Below are positions 1-8,431 of a stretch of DNA of 33,684 nt, piece after piece. Each line of letters begins with the position of its first letter. Within the stretch, counting starts at the first letter, position 1. The DNA comes from Schleiferiaceae bacterium (lineage in GTDB: Bacteria > Bacteroidota > Bacteroidia > Flavobacteriales > Schleiferiaceae). The notes under the pieces are model-generated. The model worked only from the letters and a program-made list of their open reading frames with translations. It did no database searches and was not told the origin of the DNA. The DNA is taken from the NCBI GenBank assembly GCA_022565875.1, contig JAIULY010000011.1, positions 1 through 33,684 on the forward strand, given 5' to 3'. A program made the position numbers and the translations under genes.

Positions 1-528
1 GGGTTGCCAGATCACCGGTTGTACCACTGGAGACAAACCATTTCGCTGAAAGAGAATCGGCGTATCACAAAGGGCACTGGCTACATCATAGCCGCTACCG
101 TTTTGCGTATTGTAAAAAAGCCTATAAGGGTCACAACCGCTCCATTTTGAAAGGAGCGCAATCAAACTACTACTACTGCCAAGACCCCACTCGCGCGGAA
201 AAGCAAGATGTGTCGAAACATAGTACCGCCCTATGGCCAACGGGTTGTTCTCAAACGCTATTTGAAGAAGTTTACTCAGATTTGCCGCAACGGGACTATC
301 GTCATTCTGGGCTATCAACTGTGTGTCAAATGTTGCTTCAAACCACAGGTTGTTTTCATGGTCAAAGCTTTGCCACTGAAGAATAAATTGAGATTGGGGC
401 ACAAAAGAAACCCTGAGTTCCTGTCCCAATTTGGTGGGGAAACTCAGGGCTTTTGCACTTTCTAATACAATGTATTCGCCAGTTAATAACAGTTTTCCGT
501 TAGCTTGAAAACTCTTGGCGTATTCCAT
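1..528 (-). CDS. GYDIA-type GHMP kinase, N-terminal part (cut by window edge)
   Basis: Reading the minus strand from the ATG at 528 gives 176 uninterrupted codons to base 1, so the 3' end lies outside the window. The product starts MEYAKSFQANGKLLLTGEYIVLE, the usual GHMP-kinase opening strand, and carries the ATP-binding glycine/serine loop GLGSSSSLIALL around residues 118-129 and an SGYDVA motif further on. GHMP kinases phosphorylate small metabolites such as mevalonate or phosphomevalonate. Bacteroidota commonly carry such a kinase beside HMG-CoA reductase, and here mvaA ends only 18 bp upstream on the same strand, so the two are probably co-transcribed. A role in the mevalonate pathway is therefore likely, but the exact substrate cannot be read from the sequence. 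Confidence 0.85.
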   Translation of the reverse strand, partial: MEYAKSFQANGKLLLTGEYIVLESAKALSFPTKLGQELRVSFVPQSQFILQWQSFDHENNLWFEATFDTQLIAQNDDSPVAANLSKLLQIAFENNPLAIGRYYVSTHLAFPREWGLGSSSSLIALLSKWSGCDPYRLFYNTQNGSGYDVASALCDTPILFQRNGLSPVVQPVIWQP

Positions 529-546
529 AATGCTTTCAAAAAAAAA

Positions 547-1893
547 TTACTGTTTCACTTTTGGTGTTGGCACTTCAATACCACGGACTTCGCAAAATTT
601 CTTTACCACATCACTATGCGTTACCACCTTGTCTTCAAAGTAAGCTTTGATTTCGGCAATCTCTTCTTCTGTTGCTTCTAGTTGGTTCAAAATATTCAGC
701 AAATGCATTTTCATGTGCCCTTTTTGAATACCCGTTGTGGTGAGCGCTCGCAAGGCGGCAAAATTTTGCGCCAAACCTGAGGCAGCGATTACACACATCA
801 ACTCTTCTGCATTGGGGTTGCCCAGCATCTGATGAGCGAATTTCACCATGGGATGCAATTTCGTCAAACCACCAACAGTACCCAAAGCCATGGGCACTTC
901 TATCCAAAACCGGAACTGTCCATCCTTCACCTCACAGTGTGTAAGGCTGCGGTATTGCCCGTCTTTTGAGGCGTAGGTGTGTCCTGCCGCTTCAATGGCT
1001 CTAAAGTCATTTCCGGTAGCAATAACTACTGCGTCAATACCATTGTAAATACCTTTATTGTGTGTCGTTGCGCGGTAGGGCTCAATTTCCGCAATGCGAA
1101 CAGCGCGTTGAAATTTCATGGCGAAGGTTTCTGGAGAGATGCCTTCATCCGCGTTAAGTTGACTCACAGGACAACTCACCTCAGCACGTACTACACAATC
1201 TGGTGTGTAATTACTCAAAATACACATCACTATTTGGATATCTTTTTCGGCAGCCGTAAAAAGATCGCTTTTTTGCACTTCACTGGTAAGTGTTTTGGCG
1301 AATTGCTCCAAGCAGCTATTGATGAAATTGGCTCCCATAGAGTCACACGTTTCAAAGTGAGCCTCCAATTGAAAGTAATTATCCATCGCTGCTGTTTTGT
1401 CTTTCAACTCGATATTGAGAATTCCGCCACCACGAGCGCGCATGTTGGCCGTCAATCCCTCAGTATCCTCAAAAAACTTGGGTGTAATCGCTTCGATAAA
1501 GGTCGTCAACTTCTCTACTGCACCCTCATACATAAAGTGTACGTGTCCAATTTTCTTGGTCGCGATAACGGAAGCTTTGAACCCACCGCGCTCGAGCCAG
1601 AATCCGGCAGCTTTTGCAGCAGCAGCAACAACAGAGCTTTCCTCAATGGCCATAGGGATGGTGTAGAGTTTTCCGTTGATTTTAAAATTCGGCGCCACAC
1701 CAAAAGGCATGTAGTAATTGGTTACCGTGTTTTCAATAAAGTCGTCGTGGAGCTTTTGCACTTTAGCATCTTCATGCCAGTAGGATTGCAGAAAGGCGAT
1801 GGTAGCTTCGGGATTCTTGCTGTAGGTAGCAGCTAGCCATTCTAATTTGGCTTCTTTTGTGAGCTTCGAAAAACCCTTAATCGGTTGCTTCAT
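547..1893 (-). CDS. mvaA: Hydroxymethylglutaryl-CoA reductase, class II type
   Basis: Makes mevalonate from HMG-CoA with NAD(P)H, the committed step of the mevalonate route to isoprenoids. The 448-residue product has class II signatures: an EESSVVAAAAKAAGFW segment near residue 80, the RARGGGI motif, NGIDAVVIATGND in the cofactor region, GTVGGLTKLHP, and a C-terminal KGHMKMHLLNI holding the catalytic histidine. The start was set at the ATG at 1893 (MKQPIKGFSK) rather than an upstream in-frame TTG at 1929, because the extra residues look unlike the family and a Bacteroidota -7 element (TACTTTTG, minus strand, 1918-1925) lies inside that extension. The GHMP kinase follows after 18 bp. Confidence in function is high; coenzyme preference is not assigned. 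Confidence 0.95.
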   Translation of the reverse strand: MKQPIKGFSKLTKEAKLEWLAATYSKNPEATIAFLQSYWHEDAKVQKLHDDFIENTVTNYYMPFGVAPNFKINGKLYTIPMAIEESSVVAAAAKAAGFWLERGGFKASVIATKKIGHVHFMYEGAVEKLTTFIEAITPKFFEDTEGLTANMRARGGGILNIELKDKTAAMDNYFQLEAHFETCDSMGANFINSCLEQFAKTLTSEVQKSDLFTAAEKDIQIVMCILSNYTPDCVVRAEVSCPVSQLNADEGISPETFAMKFQRAVRIAEIEPYRATTHNKGIYNGIDAVVIATGNDFRAIEAAGHTYASKDGQYRSLTHCEVKDGQFRFWIEVPMALGTVGGLTKLHPMVKFAHQMLGNPNAEELMCVIAASGLAQNFAALRALTTTGIQKGHMKMHLLNILNQLEATEEEIAEIKAYFEDKVVTHSDVVKKFCEVRGIEVPTPKVKQ

Positions 1894-1917
1894 TTGATTC
1901 GAATCTAAAGTGAATAG

Positions 1918-1925
1918 CAAAAGTA
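1918..1925 (-). promoter_or_regulatory. Candidate -7 element for mvaA
   Basis: The minus strand reads TACTTTTG, matching the Bacteroidota -7 consensus TAnnTTTG, 24 bp upstream of the chosen mvaA ATG at 1893. No TTG was found at the usual -33 distance, so this rests on one element and its position. Confidence 0.5.
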
Positions 1926-2008
1926 ACACAAAATATCACCGGAATGTTGACTTTTGAAAACCGATGAACAGAAGTGCACCAAAAAAGGAAAATTGCTGGG
2001 AATAGTAG

Positions 2009-2039
2009 TTGGGTAATCCTTTATAGTAGTGTATTTTTG
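2009..2039 (+). promoter_or_regulatory. Bacteroidota sigma(ABfr)-type promoter of the TPR-like gene
   Basis: TTG at 2009-2011 (-33) is followed after exactly 20 bp by TATTTTTG at 2032-2039 (-7), a full match to TTG-N(19-23)-TAnnTTTG. Transcription would start near 2046, giving a leader of about 12 nt to the ATG at 2058. The same 20-bp spacing recurs before the SDR gene and the last gene of the window. Confidence 0.75.
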
Positions 2040-2057
2040 CGGGCTTAAAATTTAATC

Positions 2058-2573
2058 ATGCTCAGTAAAGTTATTCGTTTAGCACTTACCACCATTATCT
2101 TCGGTTGGTCTGTTTATCAGTTTGCCAATGGCAAAATCGGAAATGGTATCTTGTTCGTGTTGTTGGCCGGTTTGGTTTTACTCACGTACTTCAGAAATGA
2201 GCGCATTTTATTGTCGTTTTGGTACTTGCGTAAAAACGATTTTGACAAAGCTAAGAAGTTACTCCAAGGCATTAAACATCCAGAAGAATCGTTAGTTGGT
2301 GGTCAAGTCGCTTATTATTATTTCCTTCTTGGACTTATCGAGAGTCAAAAAGGAATTGGAGTTGCTGATAAATTATTGCGCAAAGCCTTAGCCCTAGGCT
2401 TGAAACAGGACCATGATAAAGCTATGGCGAAAATGAGCTTGGCTAGCTTTGCCGTTGCAAGACGCCGAAAGAAAGAAGCCATGATTTTATTGACTGAAGT
2501 CAAAAAACTAGATCCAAAAGGCCTACTTGACGAACAAGTCAAATTGATTAAACAATCCATGAGACGCATCTAA
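2058..2573 (+). CDS. Membrane-anchored TPR-like protein
   Basis: A 171-residue protein of unknown role. Residues about 5-22 and 29-46 form two closely spaced hydrophobic helices (RLALTTIIFGWSVYQFA and GILFVLLAGLVLLTYF), followed by a soluble helical domain of about 120 residues with TPR-like spacing: pairs such as FDKAKKLL, ADKLLRKALALGL and KKEAMILLTEVKKLDP resemble helix B of TPR units. This two-TM plus TPR layout is common in conserved hypothetical Bacteroidota proteins. It has its own good promoter at 2009-2039 and lies about 70 bp before the penicillin-binding protein gene, so they may share transcription. No enzyme motif is seen. A scaffold role in the inner membrane is inference only. 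Confidence 0.8.
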   Translation: MLSKVIRLALTTIIFGWSVYQFANGKIGNGILFVLLAGLVLLTYFRNERILLSFWYLRKNDFDKAKKLLQGIKHPEESLVGGQVAYYYFLLGLIESQKGIGVADKLLRKALALGLKQDHDKAMAKMSLASFAVARRRKKEAMILLTEVKKLDPKGLLDEQVKLIKQSMRRI

Positions 2574-2643
2574 ATGCCCCATCGCATGATGTAAATAGGG
2601 CCTGCGGTGCCGCTTCATTTTACTTAGCACCACTACTTTGCCC

Positions 2644-4881
2644 ATGAAACGGTTTTTAAAAATTACAACCTTTGTCCTCTTGTTGATTTTCATGTCAGCA
2701 ATAGGACTTTTTTTTGCTGTAAAATGGGGCGCGTTTGGCAAACTCCCTACCCTTGCGCATTTGAAGGCGCTCGAAAACAGCTACGCCTCTGAAGTTGTGG
2801 CCACTCGTGGAGAGACAGTAGGCAAATACTTTACAATCAATCGTTCAGAAGTTCGCTTTGAAGAAATCCCCACGCCGGTCATTCAAGCGCTTGTGGCCAC
2901 AGAAGATGTGCGCTTTTACGAGCATTCGGGTGTCGACACCAAGAGTTTCTTTCGCGTGATTTTCAAATCCTTGTTACTGAACAAAAAGAGCAGTGGAGGC
3001 GGCTCTACATTGACACAACAGCTCGTGAAAAACATTTATGGTAGAAGTTCGGGAGGAAAAACCCAACTGCTCATCGACAAAATCAAAGAACAAATCATTG
3101 CCAAAAAGCTAGAACAAGTTTATACCAAAGATGAACTTATCACCCTCTATTTGAATACGGTTCCCTTTGGAGAAAATGTATACGGTATTGAAACTGCTGC
3201 CTATCGCTTTTTCAAGAAACCCACCAAACACCTAAAAACAGAGGAAGGCGCAGTGCTTATCGGGATGTTGAAGGCCAATACCACCTACAATCCCAAAAGG
3301 CACCCCGAGGCCGCCAAACAGCGACGCGATGTCGTTATTTCACAAATGCAAAAGGCACTGTTCATTGCCGATGCTGTGGCCGACTCGCTAAAAGCGCTCC
3401 CCCTAACCATTCGCTATCAGCAAACTACAGACGAAAACAACGCCCCGTATTTCCTAGACTTTATCCGTCCAGAATTGATAGCTATTCTAAATGAAATAGA
3501 GCGGGAAACAGGCGTGTCTTACGACTTACAAACGGATGGATTGCGCATTGAAACCACCTTGGACTTTGACATGCAACAAGCCGCCAATGCCGCTATTCGA
3601 AAGCATTTGAATGTTTTACAAAAGCAAGTTTACGCCGTTAGCAAAAAAAATCCACCTTGGAGCAAACATCCCAACTGGTTTCAAAGTCAAGAACAAAAAT
3701 TGGCAGCCCAATATCCCGAAGGAGCGACTATTCAAAAACCCACCAAGCTCTATCAATACGGGACCTTTACGGATACCTTACTTTCACCAATAGACAGTTT
3801 AAAGATTGCGTTGCAACAATTACACGCCGGATTAATCACCACAGACGTTAGGACTGGTGCTATTAAAGCGTGGGTGGGCGGTATCGATCACGCAACATTC
3901 CCTTACAATTTGGTTTTAGCCGAACGCCAGGTAGGTAGCACTTACAAGCCCTTTGTGTTTTTAGCTGCTTTGGAAAACAATTTTGAGCCCTGTGATTACC
4001 ACAGCAATGAGTGGGTCGCCTATGAGGAATACGACAACTGGGCCCCTCAAAACTACGACAAGAAATACGATGGCGCCTATAGCATGGGTGGGGCTTTGGC
4101 AAAATCCATCAATACGGTGACTGCCGCAGTGGCCATTTCGGTGGGCTTGGAGGAAGTAGTAGCCACAGCTTCCAGATTAACCATACCTAAGCCTTCAGAA
4201 ATCACTCCCGCTCTAGCGCTGGGCGCACAAGAAATTTCACTTTACCAAATGAACCAAGCGTACAGCGCCATTGCGAATGGTGGGAAATTGCATAAACAGT
4301 ATGCCATTGAACGAATCATAGACCGATCTGGCGCCATTTTATACAGCAGAAATCCCGTTTCTCCAGAAACCGTGATTGAAAAAGACCAAGCTGAAATACT
4401 GCGGTATCTATTAGAAAAGGTAGTAACCCATGGCACAGCAGCTAGTTGTAGATCGTTTGGTGTTAAAGGACATTACGGAGGAAAAACCGGTACCACTTCC
4501 AATTATTCGGACGGCTGGTTTATTGGGTTCAACAACAAGTATTCAACAGCCGTTTGGGTAGGACACCAATACCCCGTCTTATCTATGCCTTCGTATATCG
4601 GATCGAGCACGAAAACAGCGTTGCCGATTTGGTCGTACTACACCGTTTCGATGGAAAAATCCAAACAACACTCGCACGCTTTCACCCAACGGATGCCTGC
4701 AATTGGAAGTGACTTGTTACACCAATTGGACTGCGCTGATTTTATAGAAACCGATAGCTTCTGGGATTGGCTTTTGGACAAAGAAGACGATGGCGAACGC
4801 GAAATGCCAACCACAGACACTAAAACGAAGAAAAGACGCAATACAGGCAAAAGTTTTTGGGATCGTCTTTTTGGACGTTAA
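2644..4881 (+). CDS. Class A penicillin-binding protein (PBP1A-like transglycosylase/transpeptidase)
   Basis: Bifunctional peptidoglycan synthase: it polymerises glycan strands from lipid II and cross-links the peptides on the periplasmic face. In the 745-residue product, residues 8-28 form a membrane anchor. The glycosyltransferase domain shows the catalytic-Glu motif EDVRFYEHSGVD (E87), GGSTLTQQLVKN (about 119-130) and the KKLEQVYTKDELITLYLN / FGENVYGIETAAYRFF block. The transpeptidase domain has SxxK as S432-T-Y-K435, SxN as S488-I-N490, and KTGT at 614-617. The C-terminus ends in a basic, low-complexity tail. The ATG at 2644 is preferred to the in-frame TTG at 2638. All catalytic residues are present, so it should be active. 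Confidence 0.96.
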   Translation: MKRFLKITTFVLLLIFMSAIGLFFAVKWGAFGKLPTLAHLKALENSYASEVVATRGETVGKYFTINRSEVRFEEIPTPVIQALVATEDVRFYEHSGVDTKSFFRVIFKSLLLNKKSSGGGSTLTQQLVKNIYGRSSGGKTQLLIDKIKEQIIAKKLEQVYTKDELITLYLNTVPFGENVYGIETAAYRFFKKPTKHLKTEEGAVLIGMLKANTTYNPKRHPEAAKQRRDVVISQMQKALFIADAVADSLKALPLTIRYQQTTDENNAPYFLDFIRPELIAILNEIERETGVSYDLQTDGLRIETTLDFDMQQAANAAIRKHLNVLQKQVYAVSKKNPPWSKHPNWFQSQEQKLAAQYPEGATIQKPTKLYQYGTFTDTLLSPIDSLKIALQQLHAGLITTDVRTGAIKAWVGGIDHATFPYNLVLAERQVGSTYKPFVFLAALENNFEPCDYHSNEWVAYEEYDNWAPQNYDKKYDGAYSMGGALAKSINTVTAAVAISVGLEEVVATASRLTIPKPSEITPALALGAQEISLYQMNQAYSAIANGGKLHKQYAIERIIDRSGAILYSRNPVSPETVIEKDQAEILRYLLEKVVTHGTAASCRSFGVKGHYGGKTGTTSNYSDGWFIGFNNKYSTAVWVGHQYPVLSMPSYIGSSTKTALPIWSYYTVSMEKSKQHSHAFTQRMPAIGSDLLHQLDCADFIETDSFWDWLLDKEDDGEREMPTTDTKTKKRRNTGKSFWDRLFGR

Positions 4882-4933
4882 AAGCTCTCATTAAAAGGCT
4901 CTTACAGAAATTAAAAAAACAATCCATCTTGCA

Positions 4934-4956
4934 AACCAACCTGTTTTTGGTTGTTT
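4934..4956 (+). terminator. Weak candidate terminator after the PBP gene
   Basis: AACCAA (4934-4939) pairs with TTGGTT (4947-4952) around a 7-nt loop and is followed by GTTTT. The stem is short (6 bp) and AT-rich, so this is tentative. Confidence 0.3.
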
Positions 4957-5026
4957 TATCAAATTGTTAATTCTTTGTAAATTGCGGGTTCAAAACACAA
5001 CAAAACATTTCAGACCCTTCCCCGCG

Positions 5027-6088
5027 ATGTTCGCTCCAAAAAAAAGAGGTTTTATTCTATTTATTTTTGTCCCGCTAATCATTCTTGGGTTAAGTCCCCT
5101 GAGTTTTGAGTACTCCATTTCTGGAAAAGGTGTATTGTTACCCGCTAGCGAATGGGTGCTCGAGCGAACCGATGATGGCAATTTAATGTCATCGTTACTC
5201 AATAATGCAACCGGCACAACAGACAGCTATCAGATAACTGAATTTCAGCGCGGTGATGTGGCTAACCTGCAACTCAATACCAAAATGTTGGCGGGTGGAT
5301 TTATCAAAGCAGGCGACACCATTGCGACCATTCTCTCCAATGAGGAGCAGCGGCATTTTATCGAACTCCTTGGACAACTTGAAGTCCTGAATAAAGAACT
5401 CATTTTTTATACAACGGGACAAAAACCCGAAGATGTAGAAACTGCTGCTGAACAGTTAAAATTGGCGCAGCAGGAGCTCGAAACGGAACGCAAGTTATTG
5501 GCGCGAAGCAAAATGCTCTTTGAAGACTCTGTCATTTCCATGCAAGACTTTGAAATTGCTGAAAACCAACTTCAAGTTAAAGCCATTTCGGCACAAATTG
5601 CAGCTGCTCGTTATCAATCTGCCATTACAGGAGAAAAACCCGAGCAAGAACAATTGTTATTGGCTAAAATTGACGCCACTACATGGCAACTCGAGCAAGT
5701 GAAACAGCGCTTAGCCAACTTCTCCATGCAAAGTCCATTCAACGGCATTGTTTTAACAAACCGAGGAACTGCATCAAAAAACACACTTGTCCGTTTGGCA
5801 GACACCACCAATTATGTGGCCGTGATTCCTCTAGAAGTCAAGCACACCTCCTTAATTACACCGCAACAACCGGTCACCCTGACCTCAAATGGACAAGTCA
5901 TTGAAGGATTCATAGCCGCAATAGACAACACTGTGCAGTTTGTTGATGGCAAACAAGCGTTTTTTGTGACCGTAAATTTTCCACATCACCCGAATCTAAA
6001 GCCCGGACAATTTGCTGAATTTGAAATTCATGCAGATGATGTTTCCGCATTTACCTATTTGACGCGAACCTTTGGAAAAAACCCTTAA
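5027..6088 (+). CDS. HlyD-like periplasmic adaptor (membrane fusion) protein
   Basis: A 353-residue protein with one N-terminal membrane segment (about residues 8-26, GFILFIFVPLIILGLSPLS). A lipoyl-like half motif follows (AGGFIKAGDTIATI, near 89-102), then a long charged coiled-coil hairpin (about 108-225, rich in E, Q, K, L and A), a second lipoyl-like half (FSMQSPFNGIVLTNRG), and a beta-barrel domain ending near KPGQFAEFEI. That order is the membrane-fusion-protein fold, which links an inner-membrane exporter to an outer-membrane channel. No ABC, RND or TolC-like gene is adjacent, which is unusual. The stop codon directly abuts the ATG of the VTC-domain gene, so the two are translationally coupled. 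The ATG at 5027 is chosen over an in-frame TTG at 4964. What it exports or tethers is unknown. Confidence 0.85.
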   Translation: MFAPKKRGFILFIFVPLIILGLSPLSFEYSISGKGVLLPASEWVLERTDDGNLMSSLLNNATGTTDSYQITEFQRGDVANLQLNTKMLAGGFIKAGDTIATILSNEEQRHFIELLGQLEVLNKELIFYTTGQKPEDVETAAEQLKLAQQELETERKLLARSKMLFEDSVISMQDFEIAENQLQVKAISAQIAAARYQSAITGEKPEQEQLLLAKIDATTWQLEQVKQRLANFSMQSPFNGIVLTNRGTASKNTLVRLADTTNYVAVIPLEVKHTSLITPQQPVTLTSNGQVIEGFIAAIDNTVQFVDGKQAFFVTVNFPHHPNLKPGQFAEFEIHADDVSAFTYLTRTFGKNP

Positions 6089-6829
6089 ATGGCACGGGTT
6101 CGATACGAGAGAAAATACTTGGTACCCAACGCGGCCGTGACCCCCTTGCGCAAAGCCATAGCTCCCTTTGTCCGCCCGGATACTTTTGCTCCTTTAATTA
6201 ACGGAAATCCCCAATACACAGTAAAGAGTATTTACTTTGACAGTCCCAGTAATGGGTCTTTTTTTGAGAAACTCGAGGGATTTAAAAACCGCAAAAAATT
6301 ACGAATCCGAGGCTATGACCAGCAGACATCTGATAGTGAAGTCTTTTTTGAAATCAAACGAAAGTTAGAAAACCGCATTGCCAAAACACGTGCAAAGCTG
6401 CCTTTTGCTACTGCACTTGACATTTTGGCAAACAACAATCGCGACGCACATCTCAGCCCGGGCACAAAGGAATACGATGACATCGGACGTTTTTTATACA
6501 ACATGCATCGCTTTCATCAAACCCCGCGCAACTTAGTTGTTTATGATCGTGAACCGTATCACGGGAAACTAGATGCAGGAGTTCGCATTACGTTTGACAA
6601 AAATATTCGAAGCAAATTGCTCCCTCAATTACATGAACTCTACCAAGACGAAGACCTCAAATTGGTTTGGCCGGATCATTTTATTCTGGAAATCAAATAT
6701 TTTACAGACCATATGCCCTCATGGGCTGCGAGTATCGTACAGCAATTCAAACTGCGCCACGAGGCCCTCTCAAAATATGCGGAAGGCCTAACCTGCCACA
6801 ATCAATACCAAACCATTATTGCATCATGA
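6089..6829 (+). CDS. VTC-domain polyphosphate polymerase-like protein
   Basis: The 246-residue product has the motifs of the VTC/triphosphate-tunnel polymerase domain, which in yeast Vtc4 makes polyphosphate from ATP inside a basic tunnel. Visible elements are ERKYLV (K9), SIYFDS (47-52), KKLRIRGY (R72, R74), FFEIKRK (K90, K92), KTRAKL (K99, R101), VVYDREPY (R154), VRITFDKN (R166), ILEIKYF (metal-binding-type E201, K203) and a C-terminal SKYAEGL (K229). The basic tunnel residues and the acidic metal ligand expected of an active enzyme therefore appear intact. There is no membrane segment, so it must act with partners. It starts on the base after the upstream stop and overlaps the DUF4956 gene by 4 bp (ATGA). 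VTC-domain genes are known to sit beside DUF4956 genes in bacteria. Activity is inferred, not shown. Confidence 0.88.
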   Translation: MARVRYERKYLVPNAAVTPLRKAIAPFVRPDTFAPLINGNPQYTVKSIYFDSPSNGSFFEKLEGFKNRKKLRIRGYDQQTSDSEVFFEIKRKLENRIAKTRAKLPFATALDILANNNRDAHLSPGTKEYDDIGRFLYNMHRFHQTPRNLVVYDREPYHGKLDAGVRITFDKNIRSKLLPQLHELYQDEDLKLVWPDHFILEIKYFTDHMPSWAASIVQQFKLRHEALSKYAEGLTCHNQYQTIIAS

Positions 6830-7500
6830 GAAACGAGTTTCAAGATTTTTTCCTGTTTGACCTCACCGTTCCCGAGGCTATCGCCAACCTGTTGGTCGCT
6901 TTGATGTGCGGGGTTCTTATCGCCATCCTCTATAAAGTTACCTATCGCGGGCTGAGTTACTCGGCCAACTTCACCAATTCTATTATCATGCTTACGATGA
7001 TAACAGCATTGGTAATCATGGTCATCGGAAATAATTTGGCTCGTGCATTTGGGCTAGTGGGCGCCATGTCCATCATTCGCTTTCGGACAGCGGTAAAAGA
7101 TGCCCAAGACATCATGTTTATCTTTTTCGCGTTGGGTATTGGCCTAGCTGCTGGAAGCGGTATGTACGCCATTACCCTTACGGGAACCTTACTCATAGGG
7201 CTTGCTTTTTTTATTACCACAAAATGGAATCGCGAAAATCCTGCAAAACGAGAACTCCTCTTGCAAATTATTTCACCTACTGACGCCGACACCTCTTCTG
7301 CCGGTACTGAAATACTGGAGAATTACTGCCAATACTACAAGGTCGTCAATGTAAAAAGTGTAGGTGAACCCGATTTGGGCTTGCTCGAAACCTCGTTTTA
7401 CATTCAACTAAAAAAGGAGTCTCAAGCCGATAAAATCGTTAAAGAACTGCGTCAACTCAATGGCATTCAATCCGTAAACTTATTTTTTGATGAACAATAA
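6826..7500 (+). CDS. DUF4956 family membrane protein
   Basis: A 224-residue protein with about four membrane segments (residues roughly 17-37, 51-68, 95-112, 113-131) and the family signature GLVGAMSIIRFRTAVKD (76-92), followed by a soluble C-terminal domain of about 85 residues. DUF4956 proteins have no established biochemical function, but they recur next to VTC-type polymerase genes, which suggests they form a membrane partner or channel for the polymer. The true start is the ATG at 6826, overlapping the VTC gene stop as ATGA. A longer in-frame reading from 6667 only translates the VTC gene in another frame. The C-terminal ferredoxin-like domain may be regulatory (inference). Confidence 0.88.
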   Translation: MRNEFQDFFLFDLTVPEAIANLLVALMCGVLIAILYKVTYRGLSYSANFTNSIIMLTMITALVIMVIGNNLARAFGLVGAMSIIRFRTAVKDAQDIMFIFFALGIGLAAGSGMYAITLTGTLLIGLAFFITTKWNRENPAKRELLLQIISPTDADTSSAGTEILENYCQYYKVVNVKSVGEPDLGLLETSFYIQLKKESQADKIVKELRQLNGIQSVNLFFDEQ

Positions 7501-8410
7501 ACCCTGTAAATACCGCTATTTGGCGTTGCCTTTTGCAGCACTGCTTGCTGTAATACTGCTCTCGTGCGACAAAAGCAAAAACACACCCACTACCTCCCCA
7601 AGTGCGCGTTTTATTGAAATGGAACTCGTGGGGGTACTTGACAAAGTAGCTAAAGAAACATCAGGGCTGGCACTTTGGGGAAACACTTTGATCACCCACA
7701 ACGACAGGGGGAACACAAATGAACTCTTTTTCATAAGCACCGCCACAGGAGTACTTGAAAAAACATTGACCGTTCAAAACGCTACCAATACCGACTGGGA
7801 AGATTTAGCCATTGATAACGAATACCTGTATATCAATGATGCCGGAAACAATGATGGTGACCGCAGGGATTTGGGTATTTACAAGGTGCCAAAAACTTTT
7901 TCACAAGGTGTTGCGGTAACAACAGAACGCATTGCCTTTACCTACCCTAGTCAAACCCAGTTTACGCCGAACAAAAATCACAATTACGACTGCGAAGCAC
8001 TCATTGCCTTTGGAGATAGTTTGTTTTTCTTCACTAAAAACAGAGGCAATAACCAAACCGATTTGTATCGCATTCCTAAAATTGGGGGCAACTTTGAAGC
8101 AGAATGGTTGGCCAATTACAACACCGAATGCCTCATTACTGGAGCCGCGATTCATGCAAATGGAAAAAAAATAGCCCTATGTGGTATCGACAACAAAAAA
8201 GATGTATACCTGTTTTTGCTCTCTGATTTCGAGGGAAGTGCCTTTTTTTCGGGTAGCGTAAAAAAATATTACCTTGGCCGCTTCGATGTTTATGGGCAAG
8301 TAGAAGCCGTTGAATTCGTTGGTGATGACTTGTTTTTAACAGCTGAAAAAGTAAAAAAATATGGCCTCCCGCCACGCCTATTTCGCATTGGAAGTGAAGC
8401 ATTCGATTAG
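7490..8410 (+). CDS. Lipoprotein with SdiA-regulated-like beta-propeller features
   Basis: A 306-residue protein with a signal peptide ending in a lipobox (LAVILLSCDKSK; lipidated Cys about residue 26). The rest is beta-rich with repeated blade-like patterns: KETSGLALWGNTLITHNDRG, NTDWEDLAIDNEYLYINDAGNN, NYDCEALIAFGDSLFFFTKN and GQVEAVEFVGDDLFLTAEK. Recurrent acidic turns (WEDLAI, DCEAL, EAVEF) are typical of metal-supported propellers of the SdiA-regulated or esterase-like type. Its start lies inside the end of the DUF4956 gene (11-bp overlap), which marks it as part of the cluster. No catalytic site is recognised. A ligand-binding or scaffolding role on the envelope surface is inference. 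The ATG at 7490 is preferred over the TTG three bases earlier. Confidence 0.8.
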   Translation: MNNKPCKYRYLALPFAALLAVILLSCDKSKNTPTTSPSARFIEMELVGVLDKVAKETSGLALWGNTLITHNDRGNTNELFFISTATGVLEKTLTVQNATNTDWEDLAIDNEYLYINDAGNNDGDRRDLGIYKVPKTFSQGVAVTTERIAFTYPSQTQFTPNKNHNYDCEALIAFGDSLFFFTKNRGNNQTDLYRIPKIGGNFEAEWLANYNTECLITGAAIHANGKKIALCGIDNKKDVYLFLLSDFEGSAFFSGSVKKYYLGRFDVYGQVEAVEFVGDDLFLTAEKVKKYGLPPRLFRIGSEAFD

Positions 8411-8431
8411 AGCAATTTACACCATAGCCTC

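Noticed and set aside
979-1836. Long plus-strand open frame opposite mvaA (285 codons)
   Set aside because: It is the antisense of a well-supported HMG-CoA reductase gene and its product has no domain character or signal.
6667-6825. N-terminal extension of the DUF4956 frame
   Set aside because: It lies inside the VTC gene in another frame, and the family N-terminus fits the ATG at 6826, which overlaps the upstream stop as ATGA.
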